The notes below the pieces were generated by a model. The model did no database searches. It saw nothing but the letters and a program-made list of their open reading frames with translations, and was not told the origin of the DNA. From positions 1 to 28,246 of the forward strand of contig CAZXVH010000072.1 in the NCBI GenBank assembly GCA_964643965.1: a stretch of DNA of 28,246 nt, in the 5' to 3' direction. The first letter of the stretch is position 1, and every line of letters begins with the position of its first letter. The position numbers and the translations under genes are program-made. Of the stretch, positions 1 to 8,018 are shown piece after piece. The stretch comes from GCA-2746795 sp964643965. GTDB lineage: Bacteria > Chloroflexota > Anaerolineae > Promineifilales > Promineifilaceae.

Positions 1-2
1 CT

Positions 3-422
3 GGCCCCTTACTGACGGCCGAAACGATTATGCTCTATTCTTACATGTCTGATGAGCAAGCGGCGATTGCCAATGAATTGGCGAGTTTTTTGGTGAACAA
101 CCAGCAAAGCATCCGATTTATGCGGGAACTGTATCATGTTCCGGCGAATCCGACGGTTCGAGTAGACCGTCGTATTTATCCTATTGTGAACGGATTTGCC
201 CGCCAGGCGATAACGGCCGTTGTCATCCCCAACGATATTTTTAGCAAAGAGCTCATCGAGGCTGGCAATCGGGCCTATATCACCGTTTTATCAGGGACAG
301 ACACCGCAGAAACGGCCGTTTGTACCTTTGGCCTGGAAGTAGTAGAGATTTTAGCCTTATCCGCTACCGAGGTGAACTTGCCGCCAGGATGCGTTTTACC
401 CGTAGAAGATGTAGAGCAGTAG
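3..422 (+). CDS. hypothetical protein, 3' portion (5' end outside the window)
   Basis: The frame is open from the left edge and ends at TAG 420-422, so at least 140 residues are present. An ATG lies at position 30, but it has no Shine-Dalgarno sequence and the codons before it read as natural protein (GPLLTAETI), so I treat the gene as truncated by the window. The visible part is mixed alpha/beta and soluble, with no membrane segment or signal peptide and no motif I recognise. It carries two AACGGCCGTT palindromes (212-221, 311-320), both read as Thr-Ala-Val. Its relation to the following gene cannot be judged because an assembly gap separates them. Function unknown. Confidence 0.6.
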   Translation, partial: GPLLTAETIMLYSYMSDEQAAIANELASFLVNNQQSIRFMRELYHVPANPTVRVDRRIYPIVNGFARQAITAVVIPNDIFSKELIEAGNRAYITVLSGTDTAETAVCTFGLEVVEILALSATEVNLPPGCVLPVEDVEQ

Positions 423-530
423 AAAACTGTCGTGCGATAGTTCAGCTATGCTCACCACAAGTTTGGCAAATCGGTTTATCACGGAGTTTCCCATGAGCGA
501 CGGCGCCCCACGATAAATGAACCCGGGAGC

Positions 531-660
531 GGGGGGGGGGGGGGGGGGGGGGGGGGGGCGGGGGGGGGGGGNNNNNNNNNNCCCCCCCCCCCCCCAAAAT
601 AACTCCCCGGGGGGGCGGCGCCAGGGTGGCCCCCCTTTGCCCACCTCGCCCCCCCCGCTC
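531..660. other. assembly gap with poly-G / N10 / poly-C artefact
   Basis: Positions 531-571 are almost pure G, 572-581 are N, 582-595 are pure C, and 596-660 is a very GC-rich, low-complexity stretch. The left flank has GGGAGC followed by a G run; the right flank has a C run followed by GCTCCC, its mirror image. This looks like a scaffold join between two contig ends degraded into homopolymer, not biology. Open frames across it (poly-Pro or poly-Gly) are meaningless. The promoter of the following mscS-like gene and the true distance to the upstream gene are lost here. Confidence 0.9.
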
Positions 661-681
661 CCAGGTATAAAGGAGATTTAG

Positions 682-2058
682 ATGAATAAAGATCAGGTCA
701 ATCAAGCGGAAACATTGTGGCAGATATTACAAGACCAGTTAGACATCTTACTGGCTGTTATTTCCCGCCCCGTGGTGCAACAGCAGCTATTAGCCCTCTT
801 TTTTGTCTTGCTCATGGCTTGGTTGCTGCCAGAAGTAGGGCGTCGCTGGTGGCAGCGACGCTACCCAACAAGCGATGAGCCTGCTATCGTCCCCCCTTCT
901 CGCGGCCGACGTTGGTTGAGGGCTTTATATCACCTATACACCCCTTTATTGGTCCTCATATTCCTCAGAATCATGATCTGGCTTTTTGAGCAGCAAGGGC
1001 GCCCCTACGGCTTATTAGAAAATGTCACTGTTCTGATATGGATATGGCTTTTTTATCGGGTTGGTATGATGGTGATAGTTGCCAAATATGGCGAGATGAT
1101 TCGTCCTTATCAAACTTGGATTGTGACGCCGTTATTCATTTTTCTGTTGTTGATGCAGGCGCTTGTCATCTTGCCTGGCTCAAATGTACTCATTAATACC
1201 ACCATCAACATCGGCGCCATCCCTCTCTCCTTAAGCTCTCTCTTTACCTCGTTAATAATTTTTTATCTATTTATTATCGGGGCTTGGGTGCTCAAACAAA
1301 TGATGGTGCAATATCTACCGAGTCGGTTAAATGCGGACTCAGGCGTCATTGAATCGATAGCCACCCTGACGCGCTATGTGCTGTTTACTTTAGGGCTTAT
1401 CTTTTCCTTGAGTGTGCTGGGTCTCGATTTCACGTCGTTGGCTATTGTGGCTGGTGGTTTGTCTGTGGGCATTGGCATTGGCTTGCAGGAAATTATATCT
1501 AACTTTGTCAGCGGTTTGATATTGTTGTTTGAACAGACATTGCGCCCGGGGGATGTGGTTGAATTAGACGGCCGTATTAGCCGGGTCGAACAAATTAGAA
1601 TGAGGGCGACGATTGTACGCACTGGAACTAATGAAGAAGTGATCATTCCAAACAACAACTTCACCACTGAGCAGGTCAAGAACTTAACACGGTCAGATCG
1701 GTTGGTGAAGATATTAGTGCCTTTTGGTGTGGGTTATAAGAGCAACCCTCACGTAGTCAGGCAATTAGCGGTGGAAACGGCCTTGCATCATCCGTTGGTA
1801 TTGCCGCAACCAGCGCCAGGGTTAACTTTTCTAGGATATGGGGAATCTAGTATTGATTTTAATTTAGTAGTCAGCGTCAATCAGCCAGAGATGACAATCA
1901 CCATTCGCAGTGATCTTTATTATTTGCTGTGGGATGTGTTTGACGCCCACAATATCGAGCTTCCCTTCCCGCAACGAGATTTGAATTTAAGGGATGGCTG
2001 GGAGAAGATTGCCTTGGATTTAAGTGCGCAGCGTTCTGTAAACGAGAGTGAGGATTAG
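682..2058 (+). CDS. MscS-family small-conductance mechanosensitive channel
   Basis: A 458-residue inner-membrane protein that, by family, forms a homo-oligomeric pore opening under membrane tension to release solutes after hypo-osmotic shock. The N-terminal half has about five hydrophobic helices (roughly residues 28-50, 83-105, 112-137, 145-165, 180-205), then TM1/TM2-like helices and the Gly/Ala-rich pore helix near 250-285 (VAGGLSVGIGIGLQEI), followed by the beta domain with LRPGDVVEL near 289 and the MscS-typical VIIPN near 320. Length is intermediate between short MscS (about 286 aa) and MscK-type proteins. The start is supported by AAGGAG at 670-675, six bases before the ATG. The upstream promoter is lost in an assembly gap. 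Family assignment is firm; the exact subfamily is not. Confidence 0.92.
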   Translation: MNKDQVNQAETLWQILQDQLDILLAVISRPVVQQQLLALFFVLLMAWLLPEVGRRWWQRRYPTSDEPAIVPPSRGRRWLRALYHLYTPLLVLIFLRIMIWLFEQQGRPYGLLENVTVLIWIWLFYRVGMMVIVAKYGEMIRPYQTWIVTPLFIFLLLMQALVILPGSNVLINTTINIGAIPLSLSSLFTSLIIFYLFIIGAWVLKQMMVQYLPSRLNADSGVIESIATLTRYVLFTLGLIFSLSVLGLDFTSLAIVAGGLSVGIGIGLQEIISNFVSGLILLFEQTLRPGDVVELDGRISRVEQIRMRATIVRTGTNEEVIIPNNNFTTEQVKNLTRSDRLVKILVPFGVGYKSNPHVVRQLAVETALHHPLVLPQPAPGLTFLGYGESSIDFNLVVSVNQPEMTITIRSDLYYLLWDVFDAHNIELPFPQRDLNLRDGWEKIALDLSAQRSVNESED

Positions 2059-2108
2059 TTTTTCTGGTTTCTTTCAATTCCTATCATCCGAATAGAGAGT
2101 AGTAAAGT

Positions 2109-2263
2109 ATGGAGATATCACGTCCGGAAAGATATAATGATATTGTCTGGTGGCGGAACCCATTGGCATTAACGGGGTTGAATACGTTTGCCCATACTTT
2201 TATACTGTTATCAATGTTTTTTATTGGCTGATTGGTGAGTATATTGCAGATTGGAAAGTGTGA
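2109..2263 (+). pseudogene. possible small membrane protein, frameshifted at a T6 tract
   Basis: ATG 2109 opens a 40-codon frame (MEISRPERYNDIVWWRNPLA...) ending at TGA 2229-2231. If one T is added to the six-T run at 2217-2222, the frame continues as FFYWLIGEYIADWKV and stops at 2261-2263, giving a natural-looking 51-residue peptide with one hydrophobic helix. The in-frame TAA at 2103-2105 excludes an earlier start, and the ribosome site is weak. This could be a sequencing indel in a homopolymer, a decayed gene, slippage-dependent expression, or chance. I do not recognise the family. It lies between the mechanosensitive channel and a multi-pass membrane gene on the same strand. Confidence 0.35.
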
Positions 2264-2333
2264 ATTTGGCTTTATCTGCGAAAACGGCTCATCAATCAAA
2301 TTATGAACATGTAAGTTCTAAGGAGGATTTACC

Positions 2334-2975
2334 ATGTCTTTTGAAATATTGTGCATGACCATGATTGGCCTCTTGTTTGGCGCCGCTTTGATTTTTGGCG
2401 GTTATCGATTGTTCTTTGTATTGCTGCCGATCTGGGGCTTTTTCTTTGGCCTCGGCTTGGGCGCACAAACCATCCAGGTTATTTTTGGTGACGCCTTTCT
2501 GGCGACGATTACCAGTTGGGTCGTCGGCTTTCTCGTGGGTATTGTTTTTGCGGTATTGTCATATTTTTTCTATATCGTGGCGGTTGCCTTGCTGGCCGGA
2601 TCATTTGGTTATGGTTTAGCTGTGGGGTTGCTCACCTGGATAGGCTTGAACTATGGTTTCCTTGTTTGGGCCATTGGCATTGTGGCCGGCATTGCGCTGG
2701 CGGTAGTGGTGTTGGTATTCAACATCCAGAAATATGCCATTATTGCCATCACAGCTTTTGGCGGAACGGCCGCTGTTATTTTTGTGTTGTTGGCTACTGT
2801 AGGGGGGTATACGCCGGTTCAATTAGCGGCCAATCCGGTGGCCTCGGCTATATCTAATTCTTTCTGGTGGCTCCTCTTTTTCCTGGTGGTAGGCATTGCT
2901 GGTTTTGTAGTGCAGATGAGAGTGAACACTGCTTACGAAATCGAAGCATACAACCGGTATTCAACACCCATGTAA
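2334..2975 (+). CDS. multi-pass membrane protein, DUF4203/TMEM198-like
   Basis: A 213-residue, very hydrophobic protein with about seven membrane helices separated by short Gly-rich turns (GGYRLFFVLLPIWGFFFGLG near 22-41; GYGLAVGLL near 97). It ends in a short cytosolic tail with Tyr and charged residues (AYEIEAYNRYSTPM). The pattern of paired helices with Gly/Phe-rich hairpins matches DUF4203 (TMEM198-like) proteins, whose function is not settled in bacteria. A strong AGGAGG (2321-2326) eight bases before the ATG fixes the start. The neighbours (MscS channel upstream, Ala-rich protein downstream) suggest an envelope role. The family call rests on overall pattern, not on a diagnostic motif. 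Confidence 0.65.
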   Translation: MSFEILCMTMIGLLFGAALIFGGYRLFFVLLPIWGFFFGLGLGAQTIQVIFGDAFLATITSWVVGFLVGIVFAVLSYFFYIVAVALLAGSFGYGLAVGLLTWIGLNYGFLVWAIGIVAGIALAVVVLVFNIQKYAIIAITAFGGTAAVIFVLLATVGGYTPVQLAANPVASAISNSFWWLLFFLVVGIAGFVVQMRVNTAYEIEAYNRYSTPM

Positions 2976-3020
2976 AGTTAGTGAATGGAGTTCAGCGAAT
3001 TTGCTATCTACCTCTGAAAT

Positions 3021-3049
3021 CGTACCGCGATTTGTCAAATCGCGGTACG
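3021..3049. repeat. perfect 13-bp inverted repeat (intergenic hairpin)
   Basis: The arms 3021-3033 (CGTACCGCGATTT) and 3037-3049 are perfect reverse complements around a 3-base loop (GTC). No T tract follows on either strand, so it is not a classic intrinsic terminator. It sits in the 140-bp spacer between the DUF4203-like gene and the Ala-rich gene. It could be a REP-like dispersed hairpin, a transcript-stabilising stem or a protein-binding palindrome. Confidence 0.7.
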
Positions 3050-3115
3050 CTGGTGGTAGCAAAAAACGCCGGCTCCAGTTGGTTTTACAATTAAATTATT
3101 TTATGGAGGTTACAC

Positions 3116-3922
3116 ATGAGCGAGCAAGAGTCACAAAATGAAATAGAAGAAATTGAGTTTGATAGTGAAATGGCCGGCGTGGCAGGGTTGATGGGAGTGG
3201 CAGATGGTATGGATGCCATTGAATCTGCCGCGGCTGCGGGAACCATCAGCCGTGAGGGGCTGGCCGTAGGTGTGAGCGATGTTACCCGGGGTGTAGATAT
3301 GGCATTGGTGGGTGAACGCGCCGCTGTACTCAGCCGGGCAGTCGCTGAAGCTGGCGCTGAAGACCTGGCTCAGGGGGCTGTGATGTTGGCTGCCTCTGAT
3401 GATATTGCTGTGCAAGGCGCCCTCATTGCCTCTTTGGGTGAAGAAGACCTGGAAGATGCGATGGCCATGGCCTCTATTGCTGGTCAACTGCTGGCTGTTG
3501 CCAATGTGGTGGCTGATTTGGATATGCCTATTCTGGCCGCTTTCCTGGCTGATAAGAGCGATGAGCTGCAAGACCTCGCCGTTTCTGAAATTTATGAGGC
3601 GGGCGCGACTCGCGCTTTGGCGGCCGCTGTTAACGCCAGCGGTAAGGATGTAGCGGCGTTGGGTGTGAATGAGATGGCTGAAGGTCTGGCTCGTTTGGCT
3701 GTAGCCGGGGATATGGCGGAACGGGGTATGGAATTGGAAGATGCTGGCGCTGCTCTGGCGGCTGAAGGCTTAGTGGAAGTGGCTGCGGCTGAAGCATTAA
3801 ATGAGGCTGCCAGAGATTTGGCGGCTGCCGGGATTGCGAGCGTAGCTGCTGGTTCTGCGGAATTGGGTGCTGCGGCCATCATGGGCGATGTCGCTGGCGC
3901 CTTGGCAGATGCAGCTGAGTAA
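3116..3922 (+). CDS. hypothetical Ala-rich acidic helical protein
   Basis: A 268-residue protein with a short acidic head (EIEEIEFDSEMAG) followed by about 250 residues of almost uninterrupted Ala/Gly/Val/Leu/Met-rich helix with regularly spaced Asp/Glu. It has no Cys or Trp and only one Pro (DMPIL). No stretch is long and apolar enough to be a confident membrane span, so it is probably a soluble or membrane-surface bundle of amphipathic helices. Related units recur loosely (GLAVGVSDV, LARLAVAGDM, AGAALAAEGLVEVAA), suggesting degenerate internal repeats. GGAGGT at 3105-3110 supports the start. The next gene begins 169 bp later, after a hairpin. I do not recognise the family; a lipid-surface scaffold is only a guess from composition and context. 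Confidence 0.75.
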   Translation: MSEQESQNEIEEIEFDSEMAGVAGLMGVADGMDAIESAAAAGTISREGLAVGVSDVTRGVDMALVGERAAVLSRAVAEAGAEDLAQGAVMLAASDDIAVQGALIASLGEEDLEDAMAMASIAGQLLAVANVVADLDMPILAAFLADKSDELQDLAVSEIYEAGATRALAAAVNASGKDVAALGVNEMAEGLARLAVAGDMAERGMELEDAGAALAAEGLVEVAAAEALNEAARDLAAAGIASVAAGSAELGAAAIMGDVAGALADAAE

Positions 3923-3949
3923 ACTGGTATTAAATCGGTAAAACATTTT

Positions 3950-4018
3950 ATCCACAGATTGCACAGATTGCGCAAATTTTTTAATTTATGTGATCTGTAT
4001 GATCTGTGGATTGTTTTT
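3950..4018 (+). terminator. imperfect long stem-loop, likely terminator or dispersed repeat
   Basis: The arm 3950-3968 (ATCCACAGATTGCACAGAT) pairs with 3993-4011 at 16 of 19 positions, with a 24-base AT-rich loop, and is followed by TTGTTTTT. The position, after the Ala-rich gene stop at 3922 and before the next start at 4092, fits a transcription terminator. The ATCCACAGATT...ACAGATT wording resembles intergenic repeats common in environmental genomes, so it may be a dispersed element acting as a terminator. Confidence 0.5.
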
Positions 4019-4091
4019 GATTCAGGTGACATGCTAAAATCTGTCAGGTTTTTATAATCAGCACACGGTGGATGTGGGAGAGAAGGCTAAC

Positions 4092-6158
4092 ATGAAAGAA
4101 CGTAAAACACCATTTTTTAAGAGACCGATTGTGCGCATTTTGCTTATTTGGGCGATTCAAGCGTTTGCTTTGTTGGTGATGGCTTGGATTATGAAGAGTG
4201 TGACGATAGATAGTGTGGAAACGGCCGTTATCGCTGCGGCTGTCATTGGTTTTTTAAACGCCCTACTCTGGCCGCTGCTTAGCCGCATTTTCCTGCCCTT
4301 TGTGGTGATTACCTTTGGCATTTTAGCCTTGCTGTTCAATGGCTTAATTGTGTGGATCACTTCGGAGTTGGTAACCGGGTTCACACTGGTTGACTATTGG
4401 TCTGCCTTTTGGTTAGCCTTGGGCATGGCCGCTATCAACATCATCCTCAGTACCCTCCTGACCATTGATGATGATCATTCCTGGACGCGCAATCAAGTAA
4501 AGCGACGTATAAAACGGATGGAACATCCAGAAAAAACCGATGTACCCGGTCTCTTTTTCCTGGAAATTGATGGCCTGGCTGAACCGATTTTGCGCCAGGC
4601 GATGGCTGAGGGTTACATGCCAACTCTGGAAAGATGGGTAGAGAGCGGCAGCCATGTCATAACCCCGTGGGAGACAGACACATCTTCTCAGACTTCTGCC
4701 AGCCAGGCTGGTATTTTGCACGGTAATAACGATAATATTCCCGCCTTCCGTTGGTATGATAAAGAAACAAAGGAAATTGTGGCTTCCAGCAATACCAAAG
4801 TTTTGCCGATACTGGAAAAAACACTTTCTGATGGGAAAGGTCTCCTGGCCGATGATGGCGCCAGTCGTGGTAATTTGCTGTCAGGTGATGCTCACTATGT
4901 GATGGCTACTGCCAGTTCCATCACAGATCGCACTAAATTCCATGCCTCAGAATTTCAAGCTTATTTTGCCAATCCCTACAACACGGGTCGGACGTTGCTG
5001 CTGTTCTTATGGGATGTGATTTTGGAAAAATGGCAGTTTCGCCAGGGCCGCCGGCATAATGTGACCCCCATTTTAGATAAACATCATCGCAGTGGCGTCT
5101 ACCCGCTGATTCGGTCTACTATGACGGTGATTATGCGGGAGTTGAATATTTACACACTATTGGGTGATATGTTTGCCGGGCGATCTTCGGCGTATGCCAC
5201 CTTTGTCGGGTACGATGAAGTGGCGCATCATTCCGGCATTTATGATCCGGGCGCGTTTGATGCCTTGCATAAGCTCGACCAGCAGTTTGCCCGCTTGGAA
5301 AGCGCCATCCCAGAAGCACCTCGCCCCTATTATTTGGTCATTCTTTCGGATCATGGGCAGACGGGGGGGGCGACATTCCAACAGCGGTACGGGAAAACCC
5401 TGGAAGAATTTGTGCAAGCGCTAATGACCGCTGAACACAAGGTACAAGGCGCCACTGATACAGGGGAAAGCACTGCCAAAATGGATGTTTTCCTGACGGA
5501 TACCATCCAAAATGAATCTTCTGCCGTCTCTAAATTATTTGGCCGCTTGTTCAAGAGTAGAACCAAAGATGGTGAAATTGAACTGAAAGGGAAGGCTGAT
5601 AAACCTAAAAGTACAGAAATTGAAGAAGAAACCACGGTTATTGCGTTGGCCTCTGGAAATTTGGGGCTTATTTCTTTTACGGAATGGGATCAGCGCATGA
5701 CGCTTGAAGAAATCGATGAGGCGTTCCCTGCGGTTGTGCCAGGTTTGGTGGCGCATGAGGGCATTGGTTTTGTCATGGTTCGCTCTGAGAAGGATGGCGC
5801 AGTGGTGATTGGTGAAAACGGCCGTTATTACCTGCAAGATGATCGCATTGAAGGGGAAAACCCACTGGCGCTCTTTGGTCCCCACGCCGCCCAACACCTG
5901 CGGCGCACCGACAGCTTCTCCAACTGCCCTGACATTCTTGTCAACAGTTTCTACGATCCTGAAAAGAACGAAGGCTGTGCCTTTGAAGAGCTGATTGGCT
6001 TCCATGGTGGCCTTGGCGGTACCCAAACCCAACCCTTCCTGCTCCACCCGGTAGAATTGAAAGTAGAAGGCGAACTGATCGGCGCGGCGGCCGTGTATAA
6101 AACGTGCAAAGGTTGGTTGAATCAACTGCATCATAACGGAGAGTCTGAGCCAGTTTAA
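4092..6158 (+). CDS. phage-holin-IV membrane domain fused to alkaline-phosphatase-superfamily phosphodiesterase
   Basis: A 688-residue protein. Residues 12-125 contain four hydrophobic helices typical of the phage holin IV / PF04020 membrane family. After a basic stretch (VKRRIKRMEH), residues 153 onward form a type I phosphodiesterase/nucleotide pyrophosphatase domain. The visible metal and nucleophile set is D160 (FLEIDG), the Ser/Thr cluster at 196-203 (TDTSSQTSASQ, with AGILHGN after it), D375 and H379/H380 (YDEVAHHSG), and D420-H421 (ILSDHGQTGG). A phosphoester or phosphodiester substrate in the envelope is expected; the exact one is unknown. I prefer ATG 4092, with GAGAAGG at 4080-4086, over the in-frame GTG at 4068. 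The next gene starts 26 bp after the stop, so it is probably co-transcribed. Confidence 0.88.
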   Translation: MKERKTPFFKRPIVRILLIWAIQAFALLVMAWIMKSVTIDSVETAVIAAAVIGFLNALLWPLLSRIFLPFVVITFGILALLFNGLIVWITSELVTGFTLVDYWSAFWLALGMAAINIILSTLLTIDDDHSWTRNQVKRRIKRMEHPEKTDVPGLFFLEIDGLAEPILRQAMAEGYMPTLERWVESGSHVITPWETDTSSQTSASQAGILHGNNDNIPAFRWYDKETKEIVASSNTKVLPILEKTLSDGKGLLADDGASRGNLLSGDAHYVMATASSITDRTKFHASEFQAYFANPYNTGRTLLLFLWDVILEKWQFRQGRRHNVTPILDKHHRSGVYPLIRSTMTVIMRELNIYTLLGDMFAGRSSAYATFVGYDEVAHHSGIYDPGAFDALHKLDQQFARLESAIPEAPRPYYLVILSDHGQTGGATFQQRYGKTLEEFVQALMTAEHKVQGATDTGESTAKMDVFLTDTIQNESSAVSKLFGRLFKSRTKDGEIELKGKADKPKSTEIEEETTVIALASGNLGLISFTEWDQRMTLEEIDEAFPAVVPGLVAHEGIGFVMVRSEKDGAVVIGENGRYYLQDDRIEGENPLALFGPHAAQHLRRTDSFSNCPDILVNSFYDPEKNEGCAFEELIGFHGGLGGTQTQPFLLHPVELKVEGELIGAAAVYKTCKGWLNQLHHNGESEPV

Positions 6159-6184
6159 ATAATTAGAGGATGGAGGAGAAAATC

Positions 6185-7009
6185 ATGAAAACTGTTAAGT
6201 TAATTATTGCCTGGATTTTGATGATTCTGGCTGTGGTCGGGATCATTGCGGTGCTGGCTGGCTTTGTGGGCAGTTGGGTCGTGCGCAACAAAGTGACAGA
6301 TGTGACGATAAATTTGTTGACGGTGGGGGAAACGGCCGTTGCTGCCACCAGTGATAGTGTAAACCAGGTAGAGAGCAGATTGGGTGAGTCGGCCGATAAA
6401 GTGAGAGCAGTGGAAACTGGCCTGGAGCAGGCGGGCGACGTCCTGAAAGAGAACAGCATCATCATCGCCTTGATTAACGAGACGATTGGCGAGCAATTGG
6501 CGCCGGCTTTGACCTCTGCCCGGGAAACGGCCGTTACCGTGGCCAACTTCACCTTCGCCCTCAGTGATGCTGTAGATGCAGCTAACAGCGTCCCCTTTGT
6601 TAATTTGGATGGTCCCGCCGTGGACCTCATTCAGGGCGCGGCCGAGGGCATCGTACAAGTCCACGACGACATGACCGCCATGAGAGCTGAACTGGTTGAT
6701 CGGCGGGAAGGGCGCATTGAAGGCGGCGTGGATGTGATTACGGGTTACACCAGCGGCATCACCATTGGCATTCAGGAAGTGCAAAACAACTTGCAAGCAT
6801 TTGACGATGAACTGGCGGTACTTTCTGCTGATTTGGGCGCATTGAAAATCTCCTTGCCTCGTACCTATACCCTCATCACCCTTGGCGTCAACTTGATTTT
6901 ACTACTGATCGGGATTGCCTTTATCAGTTTGATTTTGCATAGTCTCTCTTTCATCAAAAACCCTGAGCAAACACTTGGTGATTTAATGGGAAAGGAAGTT
7001 ATTGAATAA
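6185..7009 (+). CDS. hypothetical membrane protein: TM - long helical domain - TM
   Basis: A 274-residue protein with an N-terminal membrane helix (about residues 6-30), roughly 190 residues of polar, heptad-like helix rich in Val/Ala/Glu/Gln, and a C-terminal membrane helix (about 226-252) followed by a charged tail. This architecture places the coiled-coil region on one side of the membrane, probably outside, like a methyl-accepting sensor without its signalling domain. No catalytic motif is visible. The start at ATG 6185 is chosen because GGAGGAG (6172-6178) lies six bases upstream; the earlier in-frame ATG at 6170 has no such site. It lies between the phosphodiesterase and the lipid kinase, with gaps of 26 and 41 bp, in one apparent operon. 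Family not recognised. Confidence 0.8.
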   Translation: MKTVKLIIAWILMILAVVGIIAVLAGFVGSWVVRNKVTDVTINLLTVGETAVAATSDSVNQVESRLGESADKVRAVETGLEQAGDVLKENSIIIALINETIGEQLAPALTSARETAVTVANFTFALSDAVDAANSVPFVNLDGPAVDLIQGAAEGIVQVHDDMTAMRAELVDRREGRIEGGVDVITGYTSGITIGIQEVQNNLQAFDDELAVLSADLGALKISLPRTYTLITLGVNLILLLIGIAFISLILHSLSFIKNPEQTLGDLMGKEVIE

Positions 7010-7013
7010 ATTT

Positions 7014-7030
7014 CCCCAAACTTTTTGGGG
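7014..7030 (+). other. short intercistronic hairpin
   Basis: CCCCAAA (7014-7020) pairs with TTTGGGG (7024-7030) around a CTT loop, just after the stop of the TM-coil-TM gene and just before the ribosome site of the lipid kinase. No T run follows, so it is more likely a processing or stability stem than a terminator. Confidence 0.4.
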
Positions 7031-7050
7031 CAAAATTTAGGAGATCAATT

Positions 7051-7938
7051 ATGTCAGATGTACCGTATAAAAAAATTCATGTGGTTGTTAATCCCGCTGC
7101 TGGAAAAGACGAACCTATCTTAAATGTACTCAACGATGTTTTTCATCAGTATGGCGTTGACTGGTCGGTAAGTATCACCAAGAAATTTGGCGACGCCACT
7201 GAACAAGCACGGCAAGCAGCCGAAGCTGGCGCGGATTTGGTGGCTGGTTACGGTGGTGATGGCACACAGCACGAAATCGCCAATGGCATTTTAGGCACGA
7301 ACGCTGTCATGGGCGTATTGCCCGGCGGTACAGGCAATGGCTTTGCCACCGAGCTTGGCACACCAAAAGAATTAAAACCAGCAGTCGAACTGTTATGTAC
7401 CAGTACAACATTGCGTAACATTGACGTAGTGAAAATGGGAGACGCCTATTTTGTGCAGCGTCTTTACATTGGCATTGAGCCAGAAGAGCAAACCAGCCGT
7501 GAGGACAAAAATAAGTATGGTACGTTTGCTTATGCCATCAACACCTACAAGCAGGGCAAAAGTGCGGTAGAAAACCATGTGCAGTATCGGGTCACTACGG
7601 ATGGTGAAGTCTCTGAATTTCCAGCGATGAAATTATATGTGATCAATGCCGCCAAAGCGGGGACGGGTATCTCAATTACCGGCGGGTACTCCAAGCCTGA
7701 TGACGGGTTGGTGGATGTGTTCATCTTAGATTTACATAATCTGAAGACATTGTCGTCGGCAACGGAACGTATGCTGCATATCAATCGTAGCGGCGCCAAT
7801 AACTTTATCAAACGCGCCAAAGAAGTCACCATTGAAACCATACCAGATCAGCCGGTATGGACAGATGGTGAGTATATTGGGCGTACCCCTGTTTCTATGA
7901 AGGTTGTGCCTGGGGCGCTGCGAGTGGTTGTGCCTTAG
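7051..7938 (+). CDS. diacylglycerol/lipid kinase family protein (DAGK catalytic domain)
   Basis: A 295-residue cytosolic or peripheral lipid kinase. The DAGK fold is shown by NPAAGK at 14-19, the nucleotide-binding GGDGT at 68-72 and the PGGTGNGFA loop at 91-99, followed by the beta-rich C-terminal domain ending WTDGEYIGRTPVSMKVVPG. Family members phosphorylate diacylglycerol or related lipids with ATP (YegS, DgkB, BmrU types); the substrate cannot be read here. AGGAGA at 7039-7044 supports the ATG. It is the last gene of the plus-strand cluster, 41 bp after the coiled-coil membrane protein. Near a phosphodiesterase/holin fusion, a role in phospholipid or lipid-anchor turnover is plausible but inferred. 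Confidence 0.9.
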   Translation: MSDVPYKKIHVVVNPAAGKDEPILNVLNDVFHQYGVDWSVSITKKFGDATEQARQAAEAGADLVAGYGGDGTQHEIANGILGTNAVMGVLPGGTGNGFATELGTPKELKPAVELLCTSTTLRNIDVVKMGDAYFVQRLYIGIEPEEQTSREDKNKYGTFAYAINTYKQGKSAVENHVQYRVTTDGEVSEFPAMKLYVINAAKAGTGISITGGYSKPDDGLVDVFILDLHNLKTLSSATERMLHINRSGANNFIKRAKEVTIETIPDQPVWTDGEYIGRTPVSMKVVPGALRVVVP

Positions 7939-8018
7939 AGCCTGCCCGTTTTTAACTTTGGGCTTTGGTAACTGGGCAAGCCTTGCGGGTTTGTTTTTTC
8001 AAAAGTTATTTGTAAACG

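Noticed and set aside
396..705. Minus-strand open frames rich in Pro and Gly across the gap
   Set aside because: They are created by the poly-G/poly-C artefact and contain N-derived residues; no ribosome site or real protein sequence.
2084..2299. 71-codon minus-strand open frame after the MscS-like gene
   Set aside because: No ribosome site or recognisable sequence, and the plus strand holds a better candidate (2109-2263).
4068..4091. GTG start at 4068 for the holin/phosphodiesterase fusion
   Set aside because: The ATG at 4092 has a good GAGAAGG site at the right distance; the GTG does not.
5535..6134. 199-codon minus-strand open frame
   Set aside because: Antisense shadow of the phosphodiesterase fusion; no start signal or family features.
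6200..6796. 198-codon minus-strand open frame, His/Asn-rich
   Set aside because: Antisense shadow of the TM-coil-TM gene; the plus-strand gene has the ribosome site and membrane pattern.
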